From: JBLHKS01 sp047620505 | Lineage (GTDB): Bacteria > Verrucomicrobiota > Verrucomicrobiia > Verrucomicrobiales > DEV007 | NCBI GenBank assembly: GCA_047620505.1 | Contig: JBLHKS010000043.1 | Span: forward strand, 1 to 42,421 | Reading direction: 5' to 3' | Length of the DNA stretch: 42,421 bases | Shown here: one piece after another, positions 1 to 8,388 of the stretch | Position numbering within the stretch: position 1 is the stretch's first letter | How the letters are laid out: each line of letters begins with the position of its first letter | Position numbers and translations under genes: made by a program | Notes under the pieces: generated by a model | The model's input: the letters and a program-made list of their open reading frames with translations, nothing else | Database searches by the model: none | What the model was told of the DNA's origin: nothing

Positions 1-1
1 A

Positions 2-2131
2 ATGCGGCGGCTGAATCGGCGCGAGTATTCGAATACGATTCGTGAGCTTTTCGGTTTTGAGGTGCCAGCCGATATGATTCCGGAAGACGGCGAGGCGGCG
101 ACTTTTGACACGGTTGGCGACGAGCAGTTTTTTACTTCGTTCCACTTCGAAAAGTATCTCGACCTGGGCCGCGAAATTGCAGCTCGAGGTTTCGAATTTG
201 CCGGCAAGCCGCGGGCGGAATCGACGATTGTCAGGCGGGAGCCGGAGGAAAATATCACTCATCGATTGCGCGCGGTTTTGACGGATCTCGATGAGAAGAT
301 GCGGATGAAGAACGAGGGTAAAACTTGGCAGGAAATGGGTTTCAAGGACGAAGGCGAAATGCAAATCGTCTTCAGCCAATTCAAAAATCGAGCGGGTAAG
401 CCACGGTCGTATCTGGCGTATCCGTTAGTGGAATCCGGGATGTATTTTGTTGACGCTAACAATGAAACCAAGCGTTTCGGAGTTAATCGAGGCGGGGCCG
501 ACCCGAGGGCGACTTTCCGCTTTCGTGTGCGCACCGGAGTGGTCGGTGCGCCGCCCGAGATTCGGAAATTTCTTCTGGTAACCGATAATGTCGGCCCGGT
601 CGGCGTGATGAAAGTTCGAGGGACCGCCGAGTCACCGGAAATCATCGAAATGACCTACCGACCGAAGATGGGCCAGCGAAGCGTGAGTCTTCAAGTGACG
701 GAAAACCGCGCTGACATTCGCGTGCTCGATGCGTATCGGAAGCGGATTGACCCGGATGGCGAGTGGGCGTCGATGTGGATGGATTGGCTCGAGATCGAAG
801 GGCCGATTTACGATGGGGAGCGAGCGCTTTTTGAGCGTCTGCTTCACCCGGATCCGCCGGAACGCGGGAAGCAGACGATGGCTTGGAACAGCTCAAACGC
901 GAGAGAGCTGATCGAGCGATTCACCTTCGAGGCATTCCGTCGCCAGGCTCCAGAATCGGCTTATGTCGACAGTTTGATGGCGTTGTTTGAAGAGGATCTC
1001 GCTGGCGGTCAGCAATTTCATCAAGCCATGGGTGAGGTCATCGGAATCATCCTGTCCTCCCCCCAATTCCTGTTCATTCAGGAAGCTGGTCCGAAGGAAT
1101 CCGGCGAGAAGCGAGAGCTGGGTGAGCGCGAGTTCGCAATTCGGCTTTCCTATTTTCTCTGGAGCTGTCCGCCGGATGAAGAGTTGTATCGGGTAGCGGA
1201 AGACGGAACGTTGACGCAGTCGAAAGTTCTGAGCGCGCAGGTCGATCGGATGCTCGGTGATCCCAGATCTGAGGCGTTCGTTGAAGGTTTCGGTAGTCAG
1301 TGGGCGGACCTCGGGCGCTTCGATGCGATCACTGTGGACGAGCAGGCGCACTTTCATTTCAACAAGGGCGTCAGGTTCTCGGCTACCCGCGAGGTGCTCG
1401 CATTTTTCCAAACGTTAGTCGATGAAAACCTCCCGGCTTCGAATCTGATCACGTCTAATTTCGTCGTTATCAATTCGCTCCTCGGCGAGCATTATGGGAT
1501 TCCAGAGGCTGATTCGGACGCATTCCAGAAGGTTGTGCTGCCCGCCGGATCGCCGCGGGGAGGTCTGTTAGGCCAGACGGCGATTCTGACTCTTGGGTCA
1601 AACGGCGAGCGCTCCTCGCCCGTGATTCGCGGAGCTTATGTCATGGAAAAACTGCTTCACGACAAGCCTGCTCCACCGCCGCCGAACGTGCCGGAGCTCG
1701 GCGCGGCATCGAAAAAGCCAGCGACGAATCGGCAGATGGTCGAACTCCACCAGAAGCAGGCAGTTTGCGCGTCGTGTCATCAAAAAATGGACGTGATCGG
1801 TTTCGGATTGGAGAATTTCGACACCATCGGACGCTGGCGAGAAACCGAGAAAGTCGGCCGCCAGGTAGTTGCGATCGAACCCGGCGGCGAGTTGCCTGAC
1901 GGAGCCGCATTTGAGGACGTGGCAGGGTTAAAAAACGTGTTGGCGAACCACCAGCAGCTGCTGGCAGAGGAATTGGTGGAATCGCTCCTGAATTACGCGC
2001 TCGGCAGGACGATTGAGTTTTCCGATGGAGATGATGTCGAGGCGATTCTGCAAAAGCTCGAGAGCGACCAATATCGAGTACGTTCGATCATCCATGAGGT
2101 CGCGGCGAGTTCGGTTTTTGGGATCAAATAG
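2..2131 (+). CDS. DUF1587/DUF1592/DUF1588/DUF1585 c-type cytochrome-like protein (5' end outside window)
   Basis: This is the 3' part of a large secreted planctomycete/verrucomicrobia-type protein of unknown biochemical role. The visible product begins at MRRLNRREYSNTIRELFGF, a DUF1587 signature that normally follows an N-terminal cytochrome-like domain, so the true start is very probably upstream of the window. DUF1592 follows at about residues 375-505 (LSYFLWSCPPDEEL). DUF1588 runs to about 620 (PRGGLLGQTAILTLGSNG, then a haem-type CASCH at about 588-592). A DUF1585 tail closes it (ESLLNYALGRTIEFSDGDD). Such proteins usually pair with a DUF1552 gene; here that partner lies 3 kb downstream, with a CAP-domain gene between them. 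Redox or polysaccharide-related roles are often suggested for the family but are not proven. The reading frame is intact to TAG at 2129-2131. Confidence 0.9.
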   Translation: MRRLNRREYSNTIRELFGFEVPADMIPEDGEAATFDTVGDEQFFTSFHFEKYLDLGREIAARGFEFAGKPRAESTIVRREPEENITHRLRAVLTDLDEKMRMKNEGKTWQEMGFKDEGEMQIVFSQFKNRAGKPRSYLAYPLVESGMYFVDANNETKRFGVNRGGADPRATFRFRVRTGVVGAPPEIRKFLLVTDNVGPVGVMKVRGTAESPEIIEMTYRPKMGQRSVSLQVTENRADIRVLDAYRKRIDPDGEWASMWMDWLEIEGPIYDGERALFERLLHPDPPERGKQTMAWNSSNARELIERFTFEAFRRQAPESAYVDSLMALFEEDLAGGQQFHQAMGEVIGIILSSPQFLFIQEAGPKESGEKRELGEREFAIRLSYFLWSCPPDEELYRVAEDGTLTQSKVLSAQVDRMLGDPRSEAFVEGFGSQWADLGRFDAITVDEQAHFHFNKGVRFSATREVLAFFQTLVDENLPASNLITSNFVVINSLLGEHYGIPEADSDAFQKVVLPAGSPRGGLLGQTAILTLGSNGERSSPVIRGAYVMEKLLHDKPAPPPPNVPELGAASKKPATNRQMVELHQKQAVCASCHQKMDVIGFGLENFDTIGRWRETEKVGRQVVAIEPGGELPDGAAFEDVAGLKNVLANHQQLLAEELVESLLNYALGRTIEFSDGDDVEAILQKLESDQYRVRSIIHEVAASSVFGIK
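1951..1964. repeat. Dispersed palindrome copy 1
   Basis: A 14-bp perfect palindrome CCAGCAGCTGCTGG inside the DUF1592 gene, codon phase Gln-Gln-Leu-Leu. Confidence 0.9.
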
Positions 2132-2180
2132 GAATTTGACCACGTTGACGTCGCCGCACAATGGGCTCACGTTCAATGTG

Positions 2181-5054
2181 ATGCGCGATTGTCCAAAAAT
2201 TCTTCGATGGCTTCTAGCGGCGGCATTGTGGTTTCTTTTCGCGCAGGCCGTGACGGCTCAGGAGCTTGGACAGCCCGTTCAGCTCACGGATTCGGAGATC
2301 GAGGCGCTGACGGTCGAGCCCAAGGCTAAGGAGCCTGAGTCCACCCAGAAAGCGGCCGCTGACGGTCCGATTGCCGGGTTTACGGTCGATACCACGAATC
2401 GCAACGACGTGCTTGAGCTCTATCATACAGTTTACTTGGCATCGGAGAATTTTAAGGCGACTCATGGCTGGACGGGCGATGTCGATGCCTGCGATGAGGG
2501 GACGACATCGAACGATTTGATCGAGGATACCCGCCGCCGAGTGAATTATTTTCGTGCGATGGCGGGCCTGACCTCGACGATCACGTTTGACGCAACGAAG
2601 AACGCAAAAGCGCAGGAAGCGGCGCTGATCATGTCTCGGCAGAATAGCCTTTCGCATAACCCGAATGTCGATTTTGCCGGCAATCCTTGCCTCTCAGCCG
2701 ACGGGCAGGAGGCGGCGAGTAGCGGAAATCTTTCGCTAGGCAACTACGGGCCGAATGCGATCAATGGGCAATTGATCGACGACGGTTCGAACAATGCTGT
2801 CGCAGGACACCGGCGTTGGATTCTATATTCGCGGGCTCAGGAAATGGGCACAGGCGACATACCGGGGGACGACGTGCCGTCCGCTCTTCCAAACTATAAT
2901 GAGAGCAATTGTCTCTATGTGATAGGAAACTTTGCCTCGGCCCCAAGTCCGGCACCGGAGATCGCGTGGCCGCCAGCGGGCTTCGTGCCGTATCATCTTG
3001 CGCCAAACGATGCCCAAGCATTTCCAAGGTGGTCGTTTTCGTATCCGGAGGCCAATTTCGCTGCTGCGACCATAACGATGACGCAGGGCGCAACGCCCAT
3101 CACGGTTACGAAGGAGACTGTGCAGAATGGATTCGGGGACAACACAATTGTTTGGCGCCCGAGTGGTATCCCGGGCACCGCGCCGGCGTCGGACACGACT
3201 TATACCGTTACGATTAGCGGCATCACAGGGGCTCCTTTTTCAAGCCGAACCTACGACGTCACGCTAATCGATCCGTTCGATTTGAATGACGAAGTTGTGG
3301 TCACCGGCCCCGCCTCTCCGCCTGCCGGAGCGGCAACGGCTTTCAACTTTAATGCAATCACAGGTGCCAGTGGATACGAAGCTTGCATCGGTTCTTATGT
3401 AGTTGGAGCCTGGACCGAAGGAGCCGAAGCCGCGCCCGTTCCAGATGTGATCGATAACACGGACGGCAGCTACGGTCTTTTCGGGGCACACTCGAAAGCG
3501 ACAGGCTCACGCGGATTTCATCTGGCGACCCCGGAATTCAGACTCTTCAACAACTTCGTCATCGATCGGCAGGTCATTCCCGAATCAGGCAGCCAGGTTC
3601 AGTTTAAATATCGTCGCCTTTTCATGCATGCGTCTACGAAGTTGAGAGTGCAGATTTCGCTCGATGCAGGTCAGAGTTTCACGACGATTCATACGATCGA
3701 CGGAAACAACACAGGTTCGAGCGCTCAATGGGATTCTGCGAGTTTTCTCACTCAGAACGTGGCGATCCCAGCCGAGTATCACAACCACGATGTCAGGATT
3801 CGTTTTATGATTGAGGACACGGGAACTACTTTTCTTGGCTCCGATGATACAAACGGAATCTACATAGATGACGTTTCTATTTCCAACAGCTTGGAGGTTA
3901 CGGCTTCGACGAAACTGGCGTTGGGCGCAGGAGCCACGTCTTTCAACTACACGCCAGCAGTTGCTGGCGAAATGCGAGTGCTGATGGTCAGCCCGGAACT
4001 TGGCGGACGATTCTGGGGCTCAGGCCCGGCATTGAAGGTTACCAGCATCCCTGGCGGCCCATCGTTGAGCGTCGCAGATGTCTCGACTCCCGAAAACAGT
4101 GGTCCATTGACGTTTACGATCGTCCTATCACAAATTCATGGCAGCGATGTCACTGTCAATTATTTGACGAGCAACGGCACTGCCTTTCTCGGCTCCGACT
4201 ACACGGCTGTTGGTGGGCTGGCGACCATTACAGCCGGTAGTTTCAGTGAGACGGTCGACGTCCCGATTGTCGATGATATGCTTTTCGAGCCGGACGAAAC
4301 TTTTAGTTTCACCCTTTCAAATCCATCTCTTGGAATTGGGATCAGTGACGGCATAGCAGTTGGAACGATCGCTAACGATGATTCTGAGCCCACGCTGACA
4401 GTCGGAGATGCCGCGCGAGTCGAGAGCGCTACCGAGATTACGTTTACGATTACTCTTTCCGCCGCGCTGTTGAACAACGTAACTTTTACGGCGACGACGT
4501 CTGATTCGATGGCTACGGCCGGAGCGGACTACACGACCGTTACCGAAAATGTGACGATTTTCGCCGGCCAGACGTCCGCAACGGTTAACGTTCCGATTGT
4601 CCAGGACTCGATCGATGAGCCACACGAGACATTTAATCTTACGATATCGAATCCGGGTGGCGCGCTGATTGCGGACTCAACCGGGATCGGAACAATTATC
4701 GACGATGACGATAATCCCGCTACTGACGATGGGGATGCACTTTCGGATCTATTTGAGTATTTCCTCGGCACCAACACCAGTCTATTTGACGACTACAACG
4801 CCCACGTGATCACGAGTGTCGGTCCCTTGCCTGGCGGATCCGCCGAAGATTATTTGCAGATTGAAATTAATCGCAGTGCGCCTGCGCTAGGAGTGACGTT
4901 AGATCCGGAGATCTCGAACGATCTCAATGTCTGGCACGGTATCGCGGATGGCTGGCTCGTGCTGGTTGCCGAAACGCCGACCCAACTTCGATACCAGTCG
5001 ACGCGCTCGGTAGTGCAAGAGCCTGAGCTGTTTGTTCAGTTCAATTTGAAATAG
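2181..5054 (+). CDS. Secreted CAP-domain protein with MAM-like region and two Calx-beta repeats
   Basis: The product is a predicted 957-residue exported protein. The frame is open from 2013, but the first Met followed by a signal peptide (MRDCPKILRWLLAAALWF, ending AQAVTA) is at 2181, so that start is preferred; no clear Shine-Dalgarno precedes it. A CAP/SCP domain follows at about residues 70-215 (VNYFRAMAGL, AALIMSRQNSLSHNP, GHRRWIL). A beta-rich MAM-like segment lies around 430-570 (DDTNGIYIDDVSISNS). Two Calx-beta repeats cover roughly 630-735 and 740-850, each ending in a DD-rich turn (TIANDD, TIIDDDD). The C-terminal part has the DDGDALSDLFEYFLGTN motif common in verrucomicrobial surface proteins. 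CAP domains bind lipids or act as peptidases in some families; here an extracellular adhesive or calcium-binding role is an inference. It sits between the DUF1592 and DUF1552 genes. Confidence 0.85.
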   Translation: MRDCPKILRWLLAAALWFLFAQAVTAQELGQPVQLTDSEIEALTVEPKAKEPESTQKAAADGPIAGFTVDTTNRNDVLELYHTVYLASENFKATHGWTGDVDACDEGTTSNDLIEDTRRRVNYFRAMAGLTSTITFDATKNAKAQEAALIMSRQNSLSHNPNVDFAGNPCLSADGQEAASSGNLSLGNYGPNAINGQLIDDGSNNAVAGHRRWILYSRAQEMGTGDIPGDDVPSALPNYNESNCLYVIGNFASAPSPAPEIAWPPAGFVPYHLAPNDAQAFPRWSFSYPEANFAAATITMTQGATPITVTKETVQNGFGDNTIVWRPSGIPGTAPASDTTYTVTISGITGAPFSSRTYDVTLIDPFDLNDEVVVTGPASPPAGAATAFNFNAITGASGYEACIGSYVVGAWTEGAEAAPVPDVIDNTDGSYGLFGAHSKATGSRGFHLATPEFRLFNNFVIDRQVIPESGSQVQFKYRRLFMHASTKLRVQISLDAGQSFTTIHTIDGNNTGSSAQWDSASFLTQNVAIPAEYHNHDVRIRFMIEDTGTTFLGSDDTNGIYIDDVSISNSLEVTASTKLALGAGATSFNYTPAVAGEMRVLMVSPELGGRFWGSGPALKVTSIPGGPSLSVADVSTPENSGPLTFTIVLSQIHGSDVTVNYLTSNGTAFLGSDYTAVGGLATITAGSFSETVDVPIVDDMLFEPDETFSFTLSNPSLGIGISDGIAVGTIANDDSEPTLTVGDAARVESATEITFTITLSAALLNNVTFTATTSDSMATAGADYTTVTENVTIFAGQTSATVNVPIVQDSIDEPHETFNLTISNPGGALIADSTGIGTIIDDDDNPATDDGDALSDLFEYFLGTNTSLFDDYNAHVITSVGPLPGGSAEDYLQIEINRSAPALGVTLDPEISNDLNVWHGIADGWLVLVAETPTQLRYQSTRSVVQEPELFVQFNLK

Positions 5055-5076
5055 CGTTCGCGCGAAAAGTCGAATT

Positions 5077-5094
5077 GCAGGAAAATCGTCCTGC
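5077..5094. terminator. Weak hairpin after CAP/Calx-beta gene
   Basis: A perfect 6-bp inverted repeat (GCAGGA and TCCTGC, six-base loop) lies 22 bases after the stop codon. No T-run follows on either strand, so it is at best a weak terminator or an mRNA-stabilising hairpin. A 10-bp palindrome TTCGCGCGAA (5057-5066) lies just before it. Confidence 0.3.
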
Positions 5095-5199
5095 TGGGAA
5101 GGCTGAGCTGAAAATTTGGATCTTTGACGAGAAAAGTGAGGCAAGCGTTGCCTGATTCGCCGATGTGGAGCCGCTCTGAATTTGAATAAGAAAAAAGAG

Positions 5200-6501
5200 A
5201 TGAATTTCATCACCAATTCTAACACCCGGAGATCGTTTCTTCGCAGCAGCGGCGGCGTACTTGCCGTGCCGTTTCTCGAAACATTTGCAACAGCAGCTGC
5301 TGGCACTGCGCCACCGCCAAAGCGAATGATTTTTCTCGGCGGCGGGTTCGGTTTCACAAAGGACACGTTCTACCCAACCGAAGCAGGCCGCTTTACCGAT
5401 ATTGGTTTAACCGAAGGGCTTCAGCCGCTGAAACGGCATCAGGACGACATCACGATGGTCGCGAATCTGACCAATCTCGGTGCCAGCAATCCTCACGGCG
5501 GAAGCGTTTCCTATCTCACAGGGGCGAATGTCGCGGGCACGCCCGGGAAGCGCTTCTTTAACTCGATTTCGTGTGATCAACTCGCCGCGCGGCACCTCGG
5601 ACGAGACACGCGCTATGCGTCTATCGCACTTGCCGCAGTCGAGCCCGATGGGGGGCAAAACTCTGGTCACGGCAAGGGACTTTCGCTTTCGTGGGACGAA
5701 TCCGGAAACCCGATTCCAGGAATCGCTCGCTCGATCGATCTCTACCGCGCCGTCTTTGCCAATCCAGCCGATTCGCGCGAAGAACTCGACGCGCGAATCC
5801 GCAAGAAGCAGAGCATTCTGGACATCGTCCGAGTCAACGGCGGCTCGATGAAGCGCACGCTCAGCAAAAGCGATCAGGAGAAGTTAGACGAATATTTCAC
5901 CGGCGTTCGCCAGATCGAGCACGGGCTCGAGCGTCAGGCAAAGTGGGCCGATGTCCCGAAACCGGACGCGCCGTTTGACTCGCCTGGAGAGGGTCTAACC
6001 GGCCAGGAGGAAATCGAGATGATGTACGACATCATCATCGCGGCGCTCCAGACAGACACAACGCGCGTCGTAACTTATCGGCAGCCGGTTTGTTCGGTTT
6101 TGGCTGGAATGGGTATAGGGCTAAAAGCTCATTCGCTGAGTCATTACGGATTCTCGGAGTCTCGGACGCTTGCTTCGCGGGAGCGCGATAAAAAGTGCTC
6201 CGAATTGTTCGCACATTTTCTTGATCGATTGAAGGAAGCGAAAGATAGCGATGGCAGTCGGCTTTATGACAACTGCATCGCTAGCTACGGAACGAATCTG
6301 CGTTCTGGCCACGAATTGAAGGGCCTCCCGGCGATCGTTTCCGGTGGCGGTGCTAAAGATATAAAGCACGGCAGTCATATTATGCTTCCAGAAGAAGATA
6401 CGCCGCTCGCCAACTATTGGCTGACCCTCATGCAGCAGGCCGGAATGCCGATCGAAGAGTTCAGCCACAGCACGGGAACGATTGCGGAGCTTCTTAGTTG
6501 A
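5200..6501 (+). CDS. DUF1552 domain protein, Tat-exported
   Basis: A 433-residue DUF1552 protein, the usual partner of DUF1592/1588 proteins in PVC bacteria; its biochemical function is not established. ATG at 5200 is chosen over the in-frame TTG at 5182 because it follows the purine-rich AAGAAAAAAGAG and starts directly before a twin-arginine-like leader (TRRSFLRSSGGVLAVPFLE). The mature protein shows family features: PPPKRMIFLGGGFGF near the N-terminus, PHGGSVSYLTG, DQLAARHLGRDTRYAS, and a C-terminal GGGAKDIKHGSHIMLPE that resembles the DUF1501/alkaline-phosphatase-like fold of related families. The sulfatase gene begins one base after its stop, implying co-translation. A copy of the dispersed palindrome lies in the leader cleavage region (Thr-Ala-Ala-Ala-Gly). 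Confidence 0.9.
   Translation: MNFITNSNTRRSFLRSSGGVLAVPFLETFATAAAGTAPPPKRMIFLGGGFGFTKDTFYPTEAGRFTDIGLTEGLQPLKRHQDDITMVANLTNLGASNPHGGSVSYLTGANVAGTPGKRFFNSISCDQLAARHLGRDTRYASIALAAVEPDGGQNSGHGKGLSLSWDESGNPIPGIARSIDLYRAVFANPADSREELDARIRKKQSILDIVRVNGGSMKRTLSKSDQEKLDEYFTGVRQIEHGLERQAKWADVPKPDAPFDSPGEGLTGQEEIEMMYDIIIAALQTDTTRVVTYRQPVCSVLAGMGIGLKAHSLSHYGFSESRTLASRERDKKCSELFAHFLDRLKEAKDSDGSRLYDNCIASYGTNLRSGHELKGLPAIVSGGGAKDIKHGSHIMLPEEDTPLANYWLTLMQQAGMPIEEFSHSTGTIAELLS
5291..5302. repeat. Dispersed palindrome copy 2
   Basis: A 12-bp palindrome in the DUF1552 leader region, codon phase Ala-Ala-Ala. Confidence 0.9.
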
Positions 6502-6502
6502 A

Positions 6503-8359
6503 ATGATCCGAAAACTTCTGGTGTTCGCGTTCGTCTTCTGCGCGTTCTCTTCAATTCAGGCTGCGGATCGGCCTAACGTTGTTTTTATCCTTGCTGATGA
6601 TCTGGGCTGGGCTGACACGACCCTCTACGGCCAGACGAAGCTCAATCAAACCCCGAATCTGGAGCGTCTCGCCGCTCGCGGGATGAGTTTCAATCGCGCT
6701 TACACAGCGAGTCCGCTCTGTTCGCCAACGCGCTCGAGCATCCTGACTGGTCTGCACCCAGCGCGGACAGGGCTGACCACCCCGAACTGTCATACGCCGC
6801 AAATCGTGCTCAAGGCGACGGTCGGGGAATCAGCAGTTGCTGGCCGGAAGCTGACGAATTTGAGTTCCGTCTCGAGGCTTGATCCAAAATATGAAACAAT
6901 TGCGGAGCGTCTTAAGAATGAAGGCTACTCTACCGGTCATTTCGGTAAATGGCATCTGGGTGCCGAACCGTATTCGCCGCTGGAACACGGTTTCGATGTC
7001 GACATCCCGCATTGGCACGGTCCGGGGCCAGCGGGGAGTTTTGTCGCGCCGTGGAAATTCAAAACGTTCAAAGAAGCCTATCCGAACGAGCACATTGAAG
7101 ACCGGATGGGCGATGAAGCGGTTAAGTTTATCGAAGCTCATCAGGACGAGCCATTTTTCCTGAATTACTGGCAGTTCTCCGTCCACGCGCCGTTCGATGC
7201 GAAGGCCGAGTTGATCGAAAAGCACCGGGCGCGGATTGATCCTGCGGACGAACAACGCAGCCCGACTTACGCCGCGATGGTCGAGTCGTTGGACGACAAC
7301 GTCGGCAAGGTTCTGGATGCGATCGATCGTCTTAAGTTGGCGGAAAAGACGATTATCGTTTTTTACTCCGATAACGGCGGCAACATGTATAACGAAATCG
7401 ATGAGACGACGCCGACGGCGAATCGTCCACTTCGAGGCGGCAAGGCGAATGCCTGGGATGGCGGGGTGCGAGTTCCCGGGATTGTCGTCTGGCCGGGCGA
7501 AGTTGAAGCCGGGGCGCGAAGTGATGAGTTGATCACAAGCACCGATTTTTTTCCTACGTTGCTTGAGATGCTCGGGCTTGAATCGAAGCAGAATTTCGAC
7601 GGGGTCAGTATCGTTCCGGCTCTGCGCGGAGAAGCTCTGGATCGAGACGCGATCTTCACTTTTTTCCCGCACTCAACGGGCGTTCCAGACACGCTGCCTC
7701 CGAGTACGGCGATTTATTCTGGCGATTGGAAATTGATCCGCCTTTTCCACAACGGTCAAGATGGCCAGGACGAATTGCGGCTCTTCAATTTGGCGGAAGA
7801 CATCGGGGAGGCCAGCGACGTCGCATCTTTGAATCCAGAGCGAGTCGAGACGATGAACGCTCGATTGGAAACGTTCCTTGATGAGACTGGTGCCGTTTTT
7901 CCGCGCCTGAACCCGGCTTGGAGCCCAGCGGCTGCTGAGTTGGCGGAACTTGGCTGGAGTGCGACAAAAAATTGTGCGCTGAATCCGGCTGGCGATTTTC
8001 TGCATGTTGAATGCTCGGGAAATGATCCCAATTTCCGCGTTCAACTTGCAGAGCCGCTGGACCCGGGGGCTTTCCGCTTGGTTCTTGGCTTTCGGCGGAC
8101 GACGACTGGTGCGGTTGAAATCCGCTGGGCTGAACAGGGCGTAACTCCTGCCTACGGTCGTGATCGTCTGGCGCGAGTGACCGTGGACGGGGATGGCTGG
8201 CAGATTGCGGATCTGGAGCTGAAAAATGAACGTCCGCTGACCAGCATTCGGATCGATCCGGGATCAGGAAAGGGAACGTTTGATCTTCAGGTGTTCGAGA
8301 TTCAACAGGATGGGAAGCCGCCGCAAAGATTGATTCGATCGATGTTTGCGTTTGAATAA
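6503..8359 (+). CDS. Secreted formylglycine-dependent sulfatase
   Basis: A 618-residue type I sulfatase, predicted to hydrolyse sulfate esters of polysaccharides or other organosulfates outside the cytoplasm. It has a signal peptide (MIRKLLVFAFVFCAFSSIQA, then ADRPNVVFILADDLGWAD, whose Asp-Asp are metal ligands). The sulfatase signature is at residues 73-81 (CSPTRSSIL); Cys73 is the residue converted to formylglycine. Further family motifs are GKWHLG, FFLNYWQFSVHAPF and FYSDNGG. After about residue 470 comes an extra C-terminal beta-rich domain of about 140 residues found in many PVC sulfatases. ATG at 6503 is one base after the DUF1552 stop; an in-frame TTG at 6482 lies inside that gene and is rejected. 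No formylglycine-generating enzyme is encoded in the window, so maturation must rely on a gene elsewhere. The exact substrate cannot be told from sequence. Confidence 0.93.
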   Translation: MIRKLLVFAFVFCAFSSIQAADRPNVVFILADDLGWADTTLYGQTKLNQTPNLERLAARGMSFNRAYTASPLCSPTRSSILTGLHPARTGLTTPNCHTPQIVLKATVGESAVAGRKLTNLSSVSRLDPKYETIAERLKNEGYSTGHFGKWHLGAEPYSPLEHGFDVDIPHWHGPGPAGSFVAPWKFKTFKEAYPNEHIEDRMGDEAVKFIEAHQDEPFFLNYWQFSVHAPFDAKAELIEKHRARIDPADEQRSPTYAAMVESLDDNVGKVLDAIDRLKLAEKTIIVFYSDNGGNMYNEIDETTPTANRPLRGGKANAWDGGVRVPGIVVWPGEVEAGARSDELITSTDFFPTLLEMLGLESKQNFDGVSIVPALRGEALDRDAIFTFFPHSTGVPDTLPPSTAIYSGDWKLIRLFHNGQDGQDELRLFNLAEDIGEASDVASLNPERVETMNARLETFLDETGAVFPRLNPAWSPAAAELAELGWSATKNCALNPAGDFLHVECSGNDPNFRVQLAEPLDPGAFRLVLGFRRTTTGAVEIRWAEQGVTPAYGRDRLARVTVDGDGWQIADLELKNERPLTSIRIDPGSGKGTFDLQVFEIQQDGKPPQRLIRSMFAFE

Positions 8360-8388
8360 TGAATTAGTCGCGATCGATCTTTGTCGTC

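Noticed and set aside
6831..6842. One-mismatch relatives of the palindrome (also near 9119, 12904, 19857, 27793, 30263 and 31578)
   Set aside because: Not counted as copies because they lack the exact 10-mer; some may be decayed or forming sites.
6830..7672. Long antisense open frames opposite real genes (for example 280 residues here, 239 at 27997-28716, 172 at 893-1411)
   Set aside because: They mirror the codon pattern of the sense genes, have no family motifs or leaders, and are typical of GC-rich DNA.
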